Positions 45,043-54,418 of a stretch of 64,000 nt of DNA are shown piece after piece. The stretch lies in the NCBI RefSeq assembly GCF_014773435.2, contig NZ_JACXAG020000001.1, positions 62,001 to 126,000 of the forward strand, written 5' to 3'. Numbering within the stretch: position 1 is the stretch's first letter; the number at the start of each line of letters is the position of its first letter. Under the pieces are notes generated by a model. That model was not told the origin of the DNA. It searched no databases and saw nothing but the letters and a program-made list of their open reading frames with translations. This DNA is from Polycladospora coralii (lineage in GTDB: Bacteria; Bacillota; Bacilli; Thermoactinomycetales; Thermoactinomycetaceae). The translations under genes were made by a program, and so were the position numbers.

Positions 45043-46122
45043 TATCACGCTACTCATTTTGCGCATCATAAATTCGATTGGACCACGTTTGTAAAATCGT
45101 CTCCATATACTTGAAAAAAGCATAGCGCCCAGAAAGAACAGGAAAGAAATTAGAACAGCTATCCATAATGTCACATCGGAATAACCCACGAGATACAGAA
45201 TGGTCAGCAACAAAAAATGCCCCACATAATGCGTTAGTGCCAACTGCCCTGTATACACCCACGGAGATAACCAGTTTTGAAAGGTACTTCTTTCCGATAA
45301 ATAAATGCAACCCAATATCGTTAAGATAGCCGTACAAGAACTGGATAACATATAAAATAGATTAGGTGGCATTGGTTTCGTTTGAAATAAGTATTGTGCA
45401 ATTTCCAAGCCAATAACTGGGGATGAAAAATAAATCAGCAGAGCGGAACAAAATTCTACCAGTACAAAACCAATTAGCGCCCCGATAGCCAGTTTCTTCC
45501 TAATTAGGGTGTCCTTCAAATCAACACGTCCTAACCACATCCCCAGTAGCAAAAAGCAAACCCACGGAAAAATAGGGTGATAACCATTAAACAGTAAATT
45601 GGAAATAAAACCTGTAGCTGTCCAAAAAGCTTCAAAATTTTGAAAGGAAGCATCCCAGCCCCAAGTATAGTCTAGAACAAGTAATAATATTTGGGATATC
45701 CCTAATATTGCACATAAAGTCCATACAAGTACCCGACTTGATTTCTCTATAAAAAAAGAGCCCACCACTAAATAGAAGGCATAGTAATGGAGAATATCTG
45801 CACGCCATCCACATAGTAAGAGAAGCATACCCAACCCCAACAGAAAAAGAGATCGTTTCCAAATTTGGATACGCGCTGATTTTAACAAAACATCATCTTG
45901 GGACAAGCGCACTTTTCTAGTCATAAGCGTTATGCCTATTCCTGCCAAGATGACAAACACAGCGGATGCTCTCCCCTCCAAAAGAGTGGTGAAGTACACC
46001 AACCACGCATCCCCTTCTTCTGTTGCGTTTAATGCAATTTTATAGTTCACAATCACCATACCCAAGATCGCTACAGCTCGTGCCGTGTCAAATCCGTAAA
46101 TACGATTCATTTGATTATGCAT
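45028..46122 (-). CDS. DUF418 / heparan-acetyltransferase-like membrane protein
   Basis: 364 residues from ATG 46122 (GGGGGG site). Ten or so helices, starting with the acyltransferase-like RIYGFDTARAVAILGMVIVNY; then LEGRASAVFVILAGIGI with the conserved Arg, and the DUF418 C-terminal part GQLALTHYVGHFLLLTI. These proteins occur in Bacillales as membrane acyltransferase relatives; substrate is not known. Convergent to the SulP gene. Confidence 0.85.
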   Translation of the reverse strand: MHNQMNRIYGFDTARAVAILGMVIVNYKIALNATEEGDAWLVYFTTLLEGRASAVFVILAGIGITLMTRKVRLSQDDVLLKSARIQIWKRSLFLLGLGMLLLLCGWRADILHYYAFYLVVGSFFIEKSSRVLVWTLCAILGISQILLLVLDYTWGWDASFQNFEAFWTATGFISNLLFNGYHPIFPWVCFLLLGMWLGRVDLKDTLIRKKLAIGALIGFVLVEFCSALLIYFSSPVIGLEIAQYLFQTKPMPPNLFYMLSSSCTAILTILGCIYLSERSTFQNWLSPWVYTGQLALTHYVGHFLLLTILYLVGYSDVTLWIAVLISFLFFLGAMLFSSIWRRFYKRGPIEFMMRKMSSVIDKEQ

Positions 46123-46322
46123 TTGTACCCCCCCTATCACAACGGGGTTAAAAACACCTCCAGTATCGCTATATTTATTACCATCCCGTAATGAACACCT
46201 GGCAAGTAAATTGTAACGTAGTACTTTTCAATCTACAAGTCAATATTCCTACTCTTCTGCATAAAATAATGTGTTAGAATAAATTTTGTCGCATCATTTT
46301 AAATTGACATCAAAGGAGAAAA

Positions 46323-46982
46323 ATGAAAATGAATCGTTTGAAAAGATCCGATTTGAAACGACTTGGATTGGATGCACTAAAAGGAAATTGGGGCACAGTA
46401 ATCGGCAGTTTATTTATCTTGATCGCTATTTATGGCGCAATCTCTATCCTTTTTATTTTAATAGGAGGTACCCCTGATCCGAATAAAATATTCACTAAAT
46501 TTGACGGTTTCAATTTGGTATCGCAACTCTTAACAACTGGAGCCTTTCAACTTGGATTTATTGCTATCTTTATGCATATTGCTCGCCAGCAAAAGGTATC
46601 AGTATCAATCTTATTTAAATATTATAAAAGTGGAAACCTCTATGTGAAATCTCTGATATGGTATATTTTGTATTCCATCTATCTCTTGTTATGGACCTTA
46701 TTGCTTATCATCCCGGGATTCATTAAGTCATATTCCTATGCCATGTCTTCCTACATCCTAAATGATAACCCTGAGCTGTCGGCAAACCAAGCCATTACGC
46801 AAAGCCGTAAAATGATGGATGGTCACAAACTAGACTTATTCCTTTTACATCTAAGCTTTATTGGTTGGATTATCCTTGGGATCATTACATTCGGTATCGG
46901 GTTTATCTGGATTACGCCCTATATGCAAGCAACAGAAGCGATGTTTTATCGGAACTTAAAAGGTGAGCTTCATAATCAATAA
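46323..46982 (+). CDS. DUF975 membrane protein
   Basis: 219 residues; AAAGGAG precedes ATG 46323. Four to five helices; the DUF975 pattern is seen in LKRLGLDALKGNWGTVIGSL, IARQQKVSVSILFKYYKSG and the conserved SYAMSSYILNDNPELSANQAI followed by SRKMMDGHK. Function unknown, usually monocistronic as here. Confidence 0.88.
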   Translation: MKMNRLKRSDLKRLGLDALKGNWGTVIGSLFILIAIYGAISILFILIGGTPDPNKIFTKFDGFNLVSQLLTTGAFQLGFIAIFMHIARQQKVSVSILFKYYKSGNLYVKSLIWYILYSIYLLLWTLLLIIPGFIKSYSYAMSSYILNDNPELSANQAITQSRKMMDGHKLDLFLLHLSFIGWIILGIITFGIGFIWITPYMQATEAMFYRNLKGELHNQ

Positions 46983-47014
46983 ACAAGAACCCCTTATCTT
47001 TCGACCACGCACGC

Positions 47015-47067
47015 TTTAAATGAAAAAAACTTCCACCGCTGAATAGTGGAAGTTTTTTTCATTTAAA
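47015..47067. terminator. Bidirectional terminator
   Basis: A 22-bp perfect stem (47015-47036 with 47046-47067) with A7/T7 tracts, between convergent DUF975 and TauE genes. It overlaps the last codons of the TauE gene. Confidence 0.9.
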
Positions 47068-47839
47068 GATAATCCATCCATATTTTAATTGAAGTAGCTA
47101 AGATCAAAAACGCTAACACCCATTGGAGAATTTTTGCATTTACCTTTTGACCAAATCTAGCACCTAAAGGGGAGGCAATGAGACTTGCCACAACCATGAT
47201 TAGTGCAGGAATCAATAACACTTGACCCGTCGCAAATTTCCCGATTGTGGTTCCAATTGATGAAATAAATGTAATGGCTAGTGACGTAGCAATCGTCATA
47301 CGTGTAGGGATTTTAAGCACAACCAGCATAATGGGGACTAAAATAAAAGCACCTGCAGCGCCTACAATACCCGCACCTAATCCAACTAGAACAGCTAATC
47401 CGGTAGCCAATACTTTACTAAAAGTAACTTGCTCATTTGGGATCATATCGATATTTTTTTTAGGAATAAACATGAGAATAGCTGCAAGCGTTGCCAAAAT
47501 TGCATATACGAGATTAATCGTTTCTTCACTCATAATCGTAGAGCTATATGCCCCCATAAAACTGCCGATGATAATCCCCATACCCATATATAGAATGAGT
47601 GACAGATTTAAAAATCCACCTTTTCGATAAGCCCACACCCCTCCGATCGTTGCAAAAAATACTTGTACAGCACTAATGCCAGAAACTTCATGCGCACTAA
47701 AGGCTATAAGTCCCAGCGCTGGTGGAATATATAGTAGCATGGGATACTTAATAATCGAGCCACCTATACCTACCATACCTGAGATAAATGAACCGATAAA
47801 GCCAATTAAAAAGATGGTTACGATCAACATCATATCCAT
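47063..47839 (-). CDS. yrkJ: TauE/SafE-family exporter (YrkJ-like)
   Basis: 258 residues with eight helices. The family repeats are seen in [20 protein letters not shown] and [19 protein letters not shown], with [19 protein letters not shown]. Such proteins carry sulfite, sulfoacetate or other sulfur anions out of the cell. It lies at the end of a sulfur operon and would export the sulfite made by the persulfide dioxygenase. AAAGGAG precedes the ATG. Confidence 0.9.
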   Translation of the reverse strand: MDMMLIVTIFLIGFIGSFISGMVGIGGSIIKYPMLLYIPPALGLIAFSAHEVSGISAVQVFFATIGGVWAYRKGGFLNLSLILYMGMGIIIGSFMGAYSSTIMSEETINLVYAILATLAAILMFIPKKNIDMIPNEQVTFSKVLATGLAVLVGLGAGIVGAAGAFILVPIMLVVLKIPTRMTIATSLAITFISSIGTTIGKFATGQVLLIPALIMVVASLIASPLGARFGQKVNAKILQWVLAFLILATSIKIWMDYL

Positions 47840-47894
47840 ATACAGCGCTCCTTTAAAAAGAACAGGAGTGCTAGCATACCCCTGTTCTTACCCT

Positions 47895-49013
47895 TTAATC
47901 GTGTACAGCACAACGATTAGGTCCCATTTCCATCTCTCGTTGCTCCGCTTCATTCGATTTTTGAATCCCCATATTGGTGTGCCGAATATCCTGATAAGCA
48001 TGTGGTTGAGGAGGTAAATTTTCGGCTACTGTTTGGTGAAATCGCTGTTTATCACTTAATTTTAAACCAGGATTGCTTTTGTATAACTCATCTAATGTCG
48101 CTTGTACGCTTCCATCTTGACCAAGTTCTGCTACTTTTCCAAAGTGTGCAGGTAAAACAATCAAATCGAAAGGAAGTTGTTTATATTTTTGATAGAGAGA
48201 ATCATATAAATCGTGACTCCATTCATTTGCTTTACCCGCTAAGTCAGGTCTGCCAACTGAGGCGATGAACAAAATATCGCCGGTCAACAAGTATTGCTGA
48301 TCCACAATGATCGAAGTACTACCGATGGTATGACCTGGTGAGTAGAGCGCCTCCACTAATGGAATATCTACACCTTCTACCAGTGGTTCGAACGTAAATT
48401 GTACTTCTTCAGCATCTTGAGGTGGCAAATAGTATCTGGCGCCTGTTTCATCCCTTAATAAACGTCCGCCCGATATATGATCGGCATGTAAATGTGTATC
48501 GATCACATAACGAATCTGCACCTGTATATCTTCCGCAAAATCTAAATATTGGGTAATCATCCGGCTGGGATCAATTACGATCGCTTCTCCATTAGATTCG
48601 ATCATGTAAGAAAGACATCCTTTTCCCATACGCACAAATTGGTAAATAGTTCCCTTTTCGTTCAGATCAGCTATTTTTACAGGATGTAGATATTCACCCC
48701 AATATGTCATGCCCCCCTCAAGGAAAAATACATGCTCTAAACCTGCATCGACTAAGTGTTGCGCAACCATTTCAGATGAACCTTGTTTGGCACATACCAC
48801 AAGTATATCTTGATTTTCCGGTATTTGATCGATAATATGATCGATACCATCAATGAGATCAAAATAGGGCATATTAAGATATTCAAAGTGCATTCCTTCG
48901 ATTTTCCAATCTTGAAAGGCTTTCTCGTTTCTTACATCTAAAACGAAAAGAGAATGATCATTCAATATGCGTTGTGTAAGTTCCTTTGCTGACATCGGTT
49001 TGATCGACATCAT
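47895..49013 (-). CDS. yrkH: Rhodanese-persulfide dioxygenase fusion (YrkH-like)
   Basis: 372 residues. N-terminal rhodanese domain (residues about 5-115) with active Cys in ILVVCAKQGSS; then an MBL-type persulfide dioxygenase with iron-site motif VIDTHLHADHISGG, SPGHTIGS and LLTGDILF, and LPAHFGK. The tail after residue 330 is extra. Known staphylococcal CstB has the dioxygenase first; here the rhodanese is first, as in YrkH. The enzyme would oxidise glutathione- or bacillithiol-type persulfides to sulfite, and the rhodanese would pass the sulfur on. Confidence 0.9.
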   Translation of the reverse strand: MMSIKPMSAKELTQRILNDHSLFVLDVRNEKAFQDWKIEGMHFEYLNMPYFDLIDGIDHIIDQIPENQDILVVCAKQGSSEMVAQHLVDAGLEHVFFLEGGMTYWGEYLHPVKIADLNEKGTIYQFVRMGKGCLSYMIESNGEAIVIDPSRMITQYLDFAEDIQVQIRYVIDTHLHADHISGGRLLRDETGARYYLPPQDAEEVQFTFEPLVEGVDIPLVEALYSPGHTIGSTSIIVDQQYLLTGDILFIASVGRPDLAGKANEWSHDLYDSLYQKYKQLPFDLIVLPAHFGKVAELGQDGSVQATLDELYKSNPGLKLSDKQRFHQTVAENLPPQPHAYQDIRHTNMGIQKSNEAEQREMEMGPNRCAVHD

Positions 49014-49024
49014 CTACTCCTCCT

Positions 49025-49600
49025 TTATACCTCTTCTTTCTGAATAAGACCAGACCATTCATGCATACCAGGTAACACATTTCTCACTTGTGTAAATCCT
49101 TTGTCTGCAAGTAGTTGTGCAGCCAAGTCACTTCGGTTTCCTGTACGACAGATCACATAAAGATCAACATCTTTTTCGCATTCATCCAATCGACTCTCCA
49201 ACTCCCCTAGAGGAATGGACATAGCTTGTGGGATATGACCAAAGTGATATTCTGCTTCTTCACGCACATCTACAATCAACATGTGCTCATTTGCATTCAA
49301 TTTGGTTTGAAGATTTTGATTGGTAATCGTATGCGGGTATATTTTCTCTTGCTTTACTTCTACTTCGCTTGCTTTTCGAATAAAGTGATGAATCACACCT
49401 TCTATTTGCTTATTTCCTAAATATTGATGACCATTCTTATTGGACCAGGCTTGCATATCAGCTATAGAACCTTGATCTGTAGCCTCAACTTGCATCACAT
49501 CTCCTGATTCTAATTGGTCCATACCTTTTTTCGTTTTAACAATCGGCATCGGACAAGCCATTCCTTTTGCATCAATAACGTGATTAACCTTAATGTTCAT
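49025..49600 (-). CDS. yrkF: TusA-rhodanese fusion (YrkF-like)
   Basis: 191 residues. N-terminal TusA domain with the sulfur-carrying Cys in GMACPMPIVKTKK, then a linker, then a rhodanese domain with active Cys in YVICRTGNRSD. It would relay persulfide sulfur between carriers. AAAGGAG lies before the ATG. It is 11 bp from the next gene and 14 bp from the previous one, so all are one operon. Confidence 0.9.
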   Translation of the reverse strand: MNIKVNHVIDAKGMACPMPIVKTKKGMDQLESGDVMQVEATDQGSIADMQAWSNKNGHQYLGNKQIEGVIHHFIRKASEVEVKQEKIYPHTITNQNLQTKLNANEHMLIVDVREEAEYHFGHIPQAMSIPLGELESRLDECEKDVDLYVICRTGNRSDLAAQLLADKGFTQVRNVLPGMHEWSGLIQKEEV

Positions 49601-49614
49601 TTTGCACTCTCCTT

Positions 49615-50097
49615 TTAAATAAATAGATTTACATTTGCATCACTAGCTTCAGCTAGATAGGCAGCCACGCCTGCATAATCGAGTCCATCAATCAATTCTT
49701 CTTTTTTTAATCCAAGCAAATCCATCGTCATGGTGCAAGCGATTAGATTGACGCCCTGCTCTTGAGCCATTTCGATTAACTGTGGTAAGGAAAGAACTTG
49801 ATGTTTTCCCATCACATGTTTAATCATTTTGGGCCCTATTCCGGCAAAATTCATCCTCGATAGTCCAAATTTCTCTGGCCCTCGTGGCATCATTTTCCCA
49901 AACATTTTCTCTAGCCCATTTTTTTCAACTGGAACATGTTCATCTTTCCGGAGTAAATTTAACCCCCAAAACGTATGGAAAATGGTTACTTCATGATCAT
50001 ATGCCGCTGCACCATTCGCGATAATAAATGCAGCAATCGCTTTATCTAAGTCACCGCTGAACAAAACAATGGTTGTTTTTTCAGGTTGTTTTTCCAA
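49615..50097 (-). CDS. yrkE: DsrE-family sulfur-transfer protein (YrkE-like)
   Basis: 160 residues of the DsrE/F/H-like fold: FSGDLDKAIAAFIIANGAA, FHTFWGLNLLRK and the sulfur-carrying Cys in LIACTMTMDLLG. TTG start 50097 with an AGGAGGG site. First gene of the persulfide operon; it probably hands sulfur to the TusA or rhodanese domains. The promoter with two CstR-type operators lies just upstream. Confidence 0.88.
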   Translation of the reverse strand: MEKQPEKTTIVLFSGDLDKAIAAFIIANGAAAYDHEVTIFHTFWGLNLLRKDEHVPVEKNGLEKMFGKMMPRGPEKFGLSRMNFAGIGPKMIKHVMGKHQVLSLPQLIEMAQEQGVNLIACTMTMDLLGLKKEELIDGLDYAGVAAYLAEASDANVNLFI

Positions 50098-50120
50098 GTG
50101 ATCCCCCTCCTTGTATACTT

Positions 50121-50219
50121 ATACCCCTATAGGTATTGAAACAGACAAAAAATATATGCACTCCATCTAACTCAAATACCCATATGGGTATAATAACAGA
50201 GATAAAAAAAAGCTGTCAA
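50121..50219 (-). promoter_or_regulatory. Promoter with two CstR-type operators
   Basis: On the minus strand a -35 TTGACA (50219-50214) and a -10 TATTAT (50195-50190) are about 18 bp apart. A perfect palindrome ATACCCATATGGGTAT lies at 50176-50191 overlapping the -10; a second, ATACCCCTATAGGTAT (five-base arms), lies at 50121-50136 near the ribosome site of yrkE. Such ATACC-type inverted repeats are the known targets of CsoR/CstR repressors, and a CstR-type protein is encoded next door. Confidence 0.85.
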
Positions 50220-50230
50220 GACATATATGC

Positions 50231-50500
50231 CTATCTGCTTTTTACTAACAAGTTTACGGCTTCTTGAATAAAAGCCTCAGTATCTTCTCCATTTTCAATC
50301 TGCCTACGTACACATTCCTCTAAGTTCGAACTTACGATCACAGCAATTGCACGATCTAAGGCTGTTCGTACCGCAGACATTTGCCCTACTAATTCCTTAC
50401 ATTCCTTCCCTTCATCCATCATATTGATGATTCCTTTTACTTGTCCTTCAATCCGTTTCATTCTATTTTTCACTTTTACATCGTATTCCATCTGATCCAC
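50231..50500 (-). CDS. cstR: CsoR-family repressor, CstR (persulfide-sensing) type
   Basis: 89 residues, all helical. Two Cys, at 34 and 63, are at the CsoR/CstR positions; the copper-binding His that lies four residues before the second Cys in CsoR is Asn59 here, so Cu(I) binding is unlikely and persulfide or disulfide sensing is the better reading. Conserved RIEGQVKGIINMM for DNA contact is present. It precedes the sulfur operon it should control. Confidence 0.9.
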   Translation of the reverse strand: MDQMEYDVKVKNRMKRIEGQVKGIINMMDEGKECKELVGQMSAVRTALDRAIAVIVSSNLEECVRRQIENGEDTEAFIQEAVNLLVKSR

Positions 50501-50550
50501 CTCCTACATACTATGAATCTATTTCATATCATAACACACTTTTAGAATAA

Positions 50551-50583
50551 GCTGAAAGGAGTGAAGAAGTTACTCCTTTCAGC
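50551..50583. terminator. Terminator of the hydrolase gene
   Basis: GCTGAAAGGAGT (50551-50562) pairs with 50572-50583. It overlaps the end of the 50579 gene and lies upstream of cstR. Confidence 0.75.
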
Positions 50584-51403
50584 TCTGGCTTTCTACTGTT
50601 CGATCTAGCCATTCGTCCACCATTTCTTGAAATAACCTCGGCTGTTCGAGTTGCAAGTTATGACCAGCTCGATCTAATACAGCAAAGGTAGCACGTGTAA
50701 ATCGCTGAAAAACATGCCAAGCATCTTGGAAGCCTGTCATCCCATCTTGGCGCCCCATTAGAAATAGGCTTGGTTTAGAGAATGCGGTAATCAGAACATC
50801 GACATCATCCGAAAAGGCATACTGTTTCCGTATTTTTTCTAAAAAAGATGGAATAGCTAATGTACTTCCATCTAAGATTTCAGTTTGAAATCGTTTCCAA
50901 TTTTCTCTGTCTTGGACAACCGCATAGGTACAAAAAACCTCGCGTTCGGCTTCTGAGAGCTGTGTCAGAAAGTTTTCGTCTCGATAAATCACATGATGAT
51001 CGGGCAGCGTTCTTTTATGGCTATCCGGGATGATCATCGGACTTATGAATGCTACACCAATCACTTGCTCACTTCTTTTTGCAATGATTCCACGCGCGAT
51101 GTAACCGCCATAAGATAAACCAGCAATGAGAAACGGGGTATTCCCTATCACTTGATCAATAAATTCGAGCATCACATCAAGCATATCATCAGAACTGTGA
51201 ATATGATTTGTTCCTACACTTTTCCCCATACCTGGAAAATCGACATAGATGCGTTTCCAATTTTCGCTCCTCTGTACAAATACGGGTTCTAAACAGCCAG
51301 TCATAACACGATGATCGAGCGAAAAACCATGAAGCATCAGTACAGGTTGTCCACTTCCTATAACTACATAGTGAACGGTCGTCTCACCAATCAGGCATTT
51401 CAT
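50579..51403 (-). CDS. Alpha/beta hydrolase
   Basis: 274 residues from ATG 51403 (AGGAGGTG); the frame extends to 51475 without a site. Standard hydrolase fold with HGF oxyanion segment (LMLHGFSLDH), nucleophile Ser in AGLSYGGYIARG, the acid in LMGRQDGMTG and the base His in LDRAGHNLQLE. The family includes esterases and prolyl hydrolases; the reaction is unknown. Not related to the sulfur genes by operon. Confidence 0.88.
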   Translation of the reverse strand: MKCLIGETTVHYVVIGSGQPVLMLHGFSLDHRVMTGCLEPVFVQRSENWKRIYVDFPGMGKSVGTNHIHSSDDMLDVMLEFIDQVIGNTPFLIAGLSYGGYIARGIIAKRSEQVIGVAFISPMIIPDSHKRTLPDHHVIYRDENFLTQLSEAEREVFCTYAVVQDRENWKRFQTEILDGSTLAIPSFLEKIRKQYAFSDDVDVLITAFSKPSLFLMGRQDGMTGFQDAWHVFQRFTRATFAVLDRAGHNLQLEQPRLFQEMVDEWLDRTVESQS

Positions 51404-51532
51404 TTGTACACCTCCTATTTGATATATCCTGTATGATTCTATAATAGAATAATTGATTGCATTAAGTACATCCATATTTCCATAAGTATCGAAATGGAGC
51501 CATCCTCTATTTTATATTATGGCACACGGGGA

Positions 51533-51570
51533 AAAGCATTTGAGTAGGGATCTACCTACTCAAATGCTTT
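51533..51570 (-). terminator. Terminator of the GMC gene
   Basis: AAAGCATTTGAGTAGG (51533-51548) pairs with 51555-51570 around GATCTA. Four T residues follow on the minus strand. Confidence 0.75.
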
Positions 51571-51579
51571 AAGAAAATA

Positions 51580-53283
51580 TTATTGATTGGACTGTATAAA
51601 ACGAGCACAATTAAGACCAATCATCATAGCTGCCGTTGCAGGATTTCCATCGGGGATTTTGGGTGCAATACATAAATCTGCTATTCTTAAATTTTTTACA
51701 CCATGAACCCTTAAGTGACCATCCACAACACCATCTGCTTTTGATCGGCTCATCCGACATTGTCCCGCATAATGGGTATAACTTCTAACTGTCGACTTCG
51801 AAAACCTGAGAAGTTCAATTCTCCTCCTATCTTTATTTTTAATTTGAAAGATCTCTTCTGCTGGTGCAACAACTTTAAATAGACCTTTAGGATCTAGTTT
51901 TCTTGCTCTTCTGATAATATTATATGTGATTAAATAAGCATCTACTGCTTCATTAAATTGTTGTTGTCCGACAAAATAATTTAATTGAACTTCTGGATAT
52001 GCTTCAGGATCTGTATGAGCTGCACGAACAAAACCTAGGCTAGGTGGATTTAAAATGACAAGTGACATACTCATCACATTGGAAGGCTTTTTAGGGTTGA
52101 ATTTCCAATTATTGAGAGAGACTAATGATGCGGGGAGATAAAAAGAGTTATATACCGTTTGCAATTGCAGTGAACGCGTTTTTGATCTTCGATTGAGAAA
52201 AGCACCAAACACAAAAGGTTGATTCGGATCTGCTCGTAATATTTGAAGCAATCGACTGGTTTCAATTTCAATCCCCATAGGCAGTGCATAGTGGGATTGC
52301 ATATTTCGACCTACATTTTCATTGATTAAAATGGGTTCAATTCCAGCACGGAGTAAATCTTGCCTTCCTCCAATCCCTGAACGTTGTAGAATGACTGGTG
52401 AATAGTTTCCTGAAGAAACGATAATCTCTTTATTGGCATAAGCCACTTTGGAGACCCCATTATCTACAAATTCGACAGCATAAGCAATAAAACCGCCATT
52501 TACTTTTCGTAGTAGAACTCTGTTGACAGTTGCTTTTGTAATGAGCAACAAATTTCGATTAACGCCCACACCAACCGAGTTAAATTCATTACTTTGTGTG
52601 ACAATGCTAGCGTTAAGATAGCCCGTTGCAGTTGATTGGCGAATAATATTATTTTTACTAAGCACTTTTTGATAATATTGCGATCGAACAAACGTACAGC
52701 CATTTATTCCCGTATTGTAGTCATCTACTAGAGGAACACCTGTGACTTGTTGTGTTGCTTTTGCGTAAGTGCTTCCCACGGTTCCATTTTTTTTGGTGAG
52801 CTCTTGCCTTACAAAAATGGGGCCATTACGACCTCGTTGATTCGGCTTTTGTGTACTACCTGTATAATTTTCAAATTCTTTAAATAATGGTAAGACACTT
52901 TTGTAACTCCATTGTGAGCCTACCATTTGTGCCCATTCATCATATAGCTCTTTACTTCCTCGAGTAGCGTATGAACCATTATGTTGCGTTCCGCCACCCA
53001 CTAATCGACCCGATTGATAAGCTTGTTGCTCATTTAAAACGGGTTCCCGCTTTGTGAGTGCATTATAGGCAAATCTATTATTAAGTGCCTGATCTTCAGC
53101 ATCTTCAAACTGGGGATTTAATGTTTCTGAAGTCATATTGGTTCCGGCTTCAAGTAGTAATACCGAATTAGAACGATTATCCGATAGTTTTTTAGCAACA
53201 ATGGCACCAGCACTTCCCGCACCTAGCACAATATAATCAAAAGTTAATGCTGGTGTGGGGATTGGTTTAATTTTTCTACCCAA
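51580..53283 (-). CDS. GMC-family flavin oxidoreductase
   Basis: 567 residues, TTG start with GGAGGTG. Glucose-methanol-choline family: FAD motif DYIVLGAGSAGAIVAKKLS and LLLEAG, the second signature VGGGTQHNGSYATRG, IVSSGNYSPVILQRSGIG and the C-terminal catalytic His in YTHYAGQCRMS with the Asn region DGNPATAAM. It oxidises an alcohol group, passing electrons to oxygen or a quinone. No signal peptide. Single-gene unit between divergent neighbours. Confidence 0.9.
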   Translation of the reverse strand: MGRKIKPIPTPALTFDYIVLGAGSAGAIVAKKLSDNRSNSVLLLEAGTNMTSETLNPQFEDAEDQALNNRFAYNALTKREPVLNEQQAYQSGRLVGGGTQHNGSYATRGSKELYDEWAQMVGSQWSYKSVLPLFKEFENYTGSTQKPNQRGRNGPIFVRQELTKKNGTVGSTYAKATQQVTGVPLVDDYNTGINGCTFVRSQYYQKVLSKNNIIRQSTATGYLNASIVTQSNEFNSVGVGVNRNLLLITKATVNRVLLRKVNGGFIAYAVEFVDNGVSKVAYANKEIIVSSGNYSPVILQRSGIGGRQDLLRAGIEPILINENVGRNMQSHYALPMGIEIETSRLLQILRADPNQPFVFGAFLNRRSKTRSLQLQTVYNSFYLPASLVSLNNWKFNPKKPSNVMSMSLVILNPPSLGFVRAAHTDPEAYPEVQLNYFVGQQQFNEAVDAYLITYNIIRRARKLDPKGLFKVVAPAEEIFQIKNKDRRRIELLRFSKSTVRSYTHYAGQCRMSRSKADGVVDGHLRVHGVKNLRIADLCIAPKIPDGNPATAAMMIGLNCARFIQSNQ

Positions 53284-53355
53284 ATGTACACCTCCATAAC
53301 CATATTTCTTTCTAATAGTGATTATATTAATAACACAAAAAAGTGCTTGTGTGTT

Positions 53356-54285
53356 TTAATTACTACATCTATCCCATTCTTCTAGAACCAACTCCCTATT
53401 AATTTGAACACCTGCTTCATAACCGTCTGCCGCAGCTCCTAGTAATCCTGAAAAATACGCTTGTGCATCACCGATAATATACAATCCTTTGCATGTGGTT
53501 TGTCCATGTCTGTTGGTTTCATAACAACCCTTCTCATTTAAATGAACGCCTAACTGGGTAGGCAACAAACAAGCCTGTATGGCACCAGTATCTTGAATAA
53601 ACCCTGCTGTTCGTGGTACAGATTGGTCACCTTCTACAATGACAGATGCTAATTTTCCGCCGATTTTAATTCGTAATTGTTTGATCGGTTTTTCAATCAC
53701 CTTAATTCGCCTTTTTTCTAGAGCGGCCCATTCTATATCCGTCATACATGTAGGCCCATTGGTAAATACAATTAAATCTTTACTCCATTGATAAATCTGC
53801 TGTATATATCCATACATATGTTTCCCGTTAGCAAAAATCGCTAGCGGTTTCTCTTGTAATTCCCAACCATCACAATATGGACAAGGAAATATACTCTTCC
53901 CATAAGCTTCCTGCAATCCGGGTATAGGAGGTAACTGGTCCTTTAAGCCGCTAGCAAAAATAATCTTACGACTTCTTATTTTCTCATTTGAACGGGTTAA
54001 AGTTACAAATATATATTGATCACGTTGAACATGATCAACGTGACTGCGAATGCAAGACACATTTTTATATGCTTCTAACTGGGTATGATTCACCTTATAA
54101 AAAGCAGACTGTGTCATGCCATCCCTAGATAAGAAGCCATGTGATTGCTTTGCTACCTGGTTTCGAGGTTGTCCCTCATCAATAAGCGCAACTTTGCGTC
54201 TTGCTCTTCCTAATACTAATGCAGCGGTCAGTCCAGCTGGCCCACCTCCGACAATGACAACATCCCATAATGAATCAGACGCCAT
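53356..54285 (-). CDS. Thioredoxin-reductase-like FAD/NAD(P) oxidoreductase
   Basis: 309 residues from ATG 54285 (AGGAGG). FAD motif DVVIVGGGPAGLTAALVLGRA, then the redox pair in FPCPYCDGWEL, and a C-terminal GLYIIGDAQAYFSG FAD segment. The second NAD(P) motif GxGxxA is weak (AIFANGKHMYGY), so it may take electrons from another donor. Related to YumC/TrxB-type proteins. Adjacent to the GMC gene on the same strand, with a 72-bp gap. Confidence 0.88.
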   Translation of the reverse strand: MASDSLWDVVIVGGGPAGLTAALVLGRARRKVALIDEGQPRNQVAKQSHGFLSRDGMTQSAFYKVNHTQLEAYKNVSCIRSHVDHVQRDQYIFVTLTRSNEKIRSRKIIFASGLKDQLPPIPGLQEAYGKSIFPCPYCDGWELQEKPLAIFANGKHMYGYIQQIYQWSKDLIVFTNGPTCMTDIEWAALEKRRIKVIEKPIKQLRIKIGGKLASVIVEGDQSVPRTAGFIQDTGAIQACLLPTQLGVHLNEKGCYETNRHGQTTCKGLYIIGDAQAYFSGLLGAAADGYEAGVQINRELVLEEWDRCSN

Positions 54286-54418
54286 CTGTTTTCCTCCTAT
54301 CTGAATCTGCCTCACTAGAATCAGTATCGACCGAAATCTTTTCTTCTACTCAGTAATCCGCTAAGTATGATACAATTTTCAGTGAAGTAAAACAGATAAA
54401 TGATAAGGGGTGTGGTAA

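Noticed and set aside
50501-50550. Third CstR operator before cstR itself
   Set aside because: The only inverted repeat there belongs to the upstream gene's terminator and lacks the ATACC arms.
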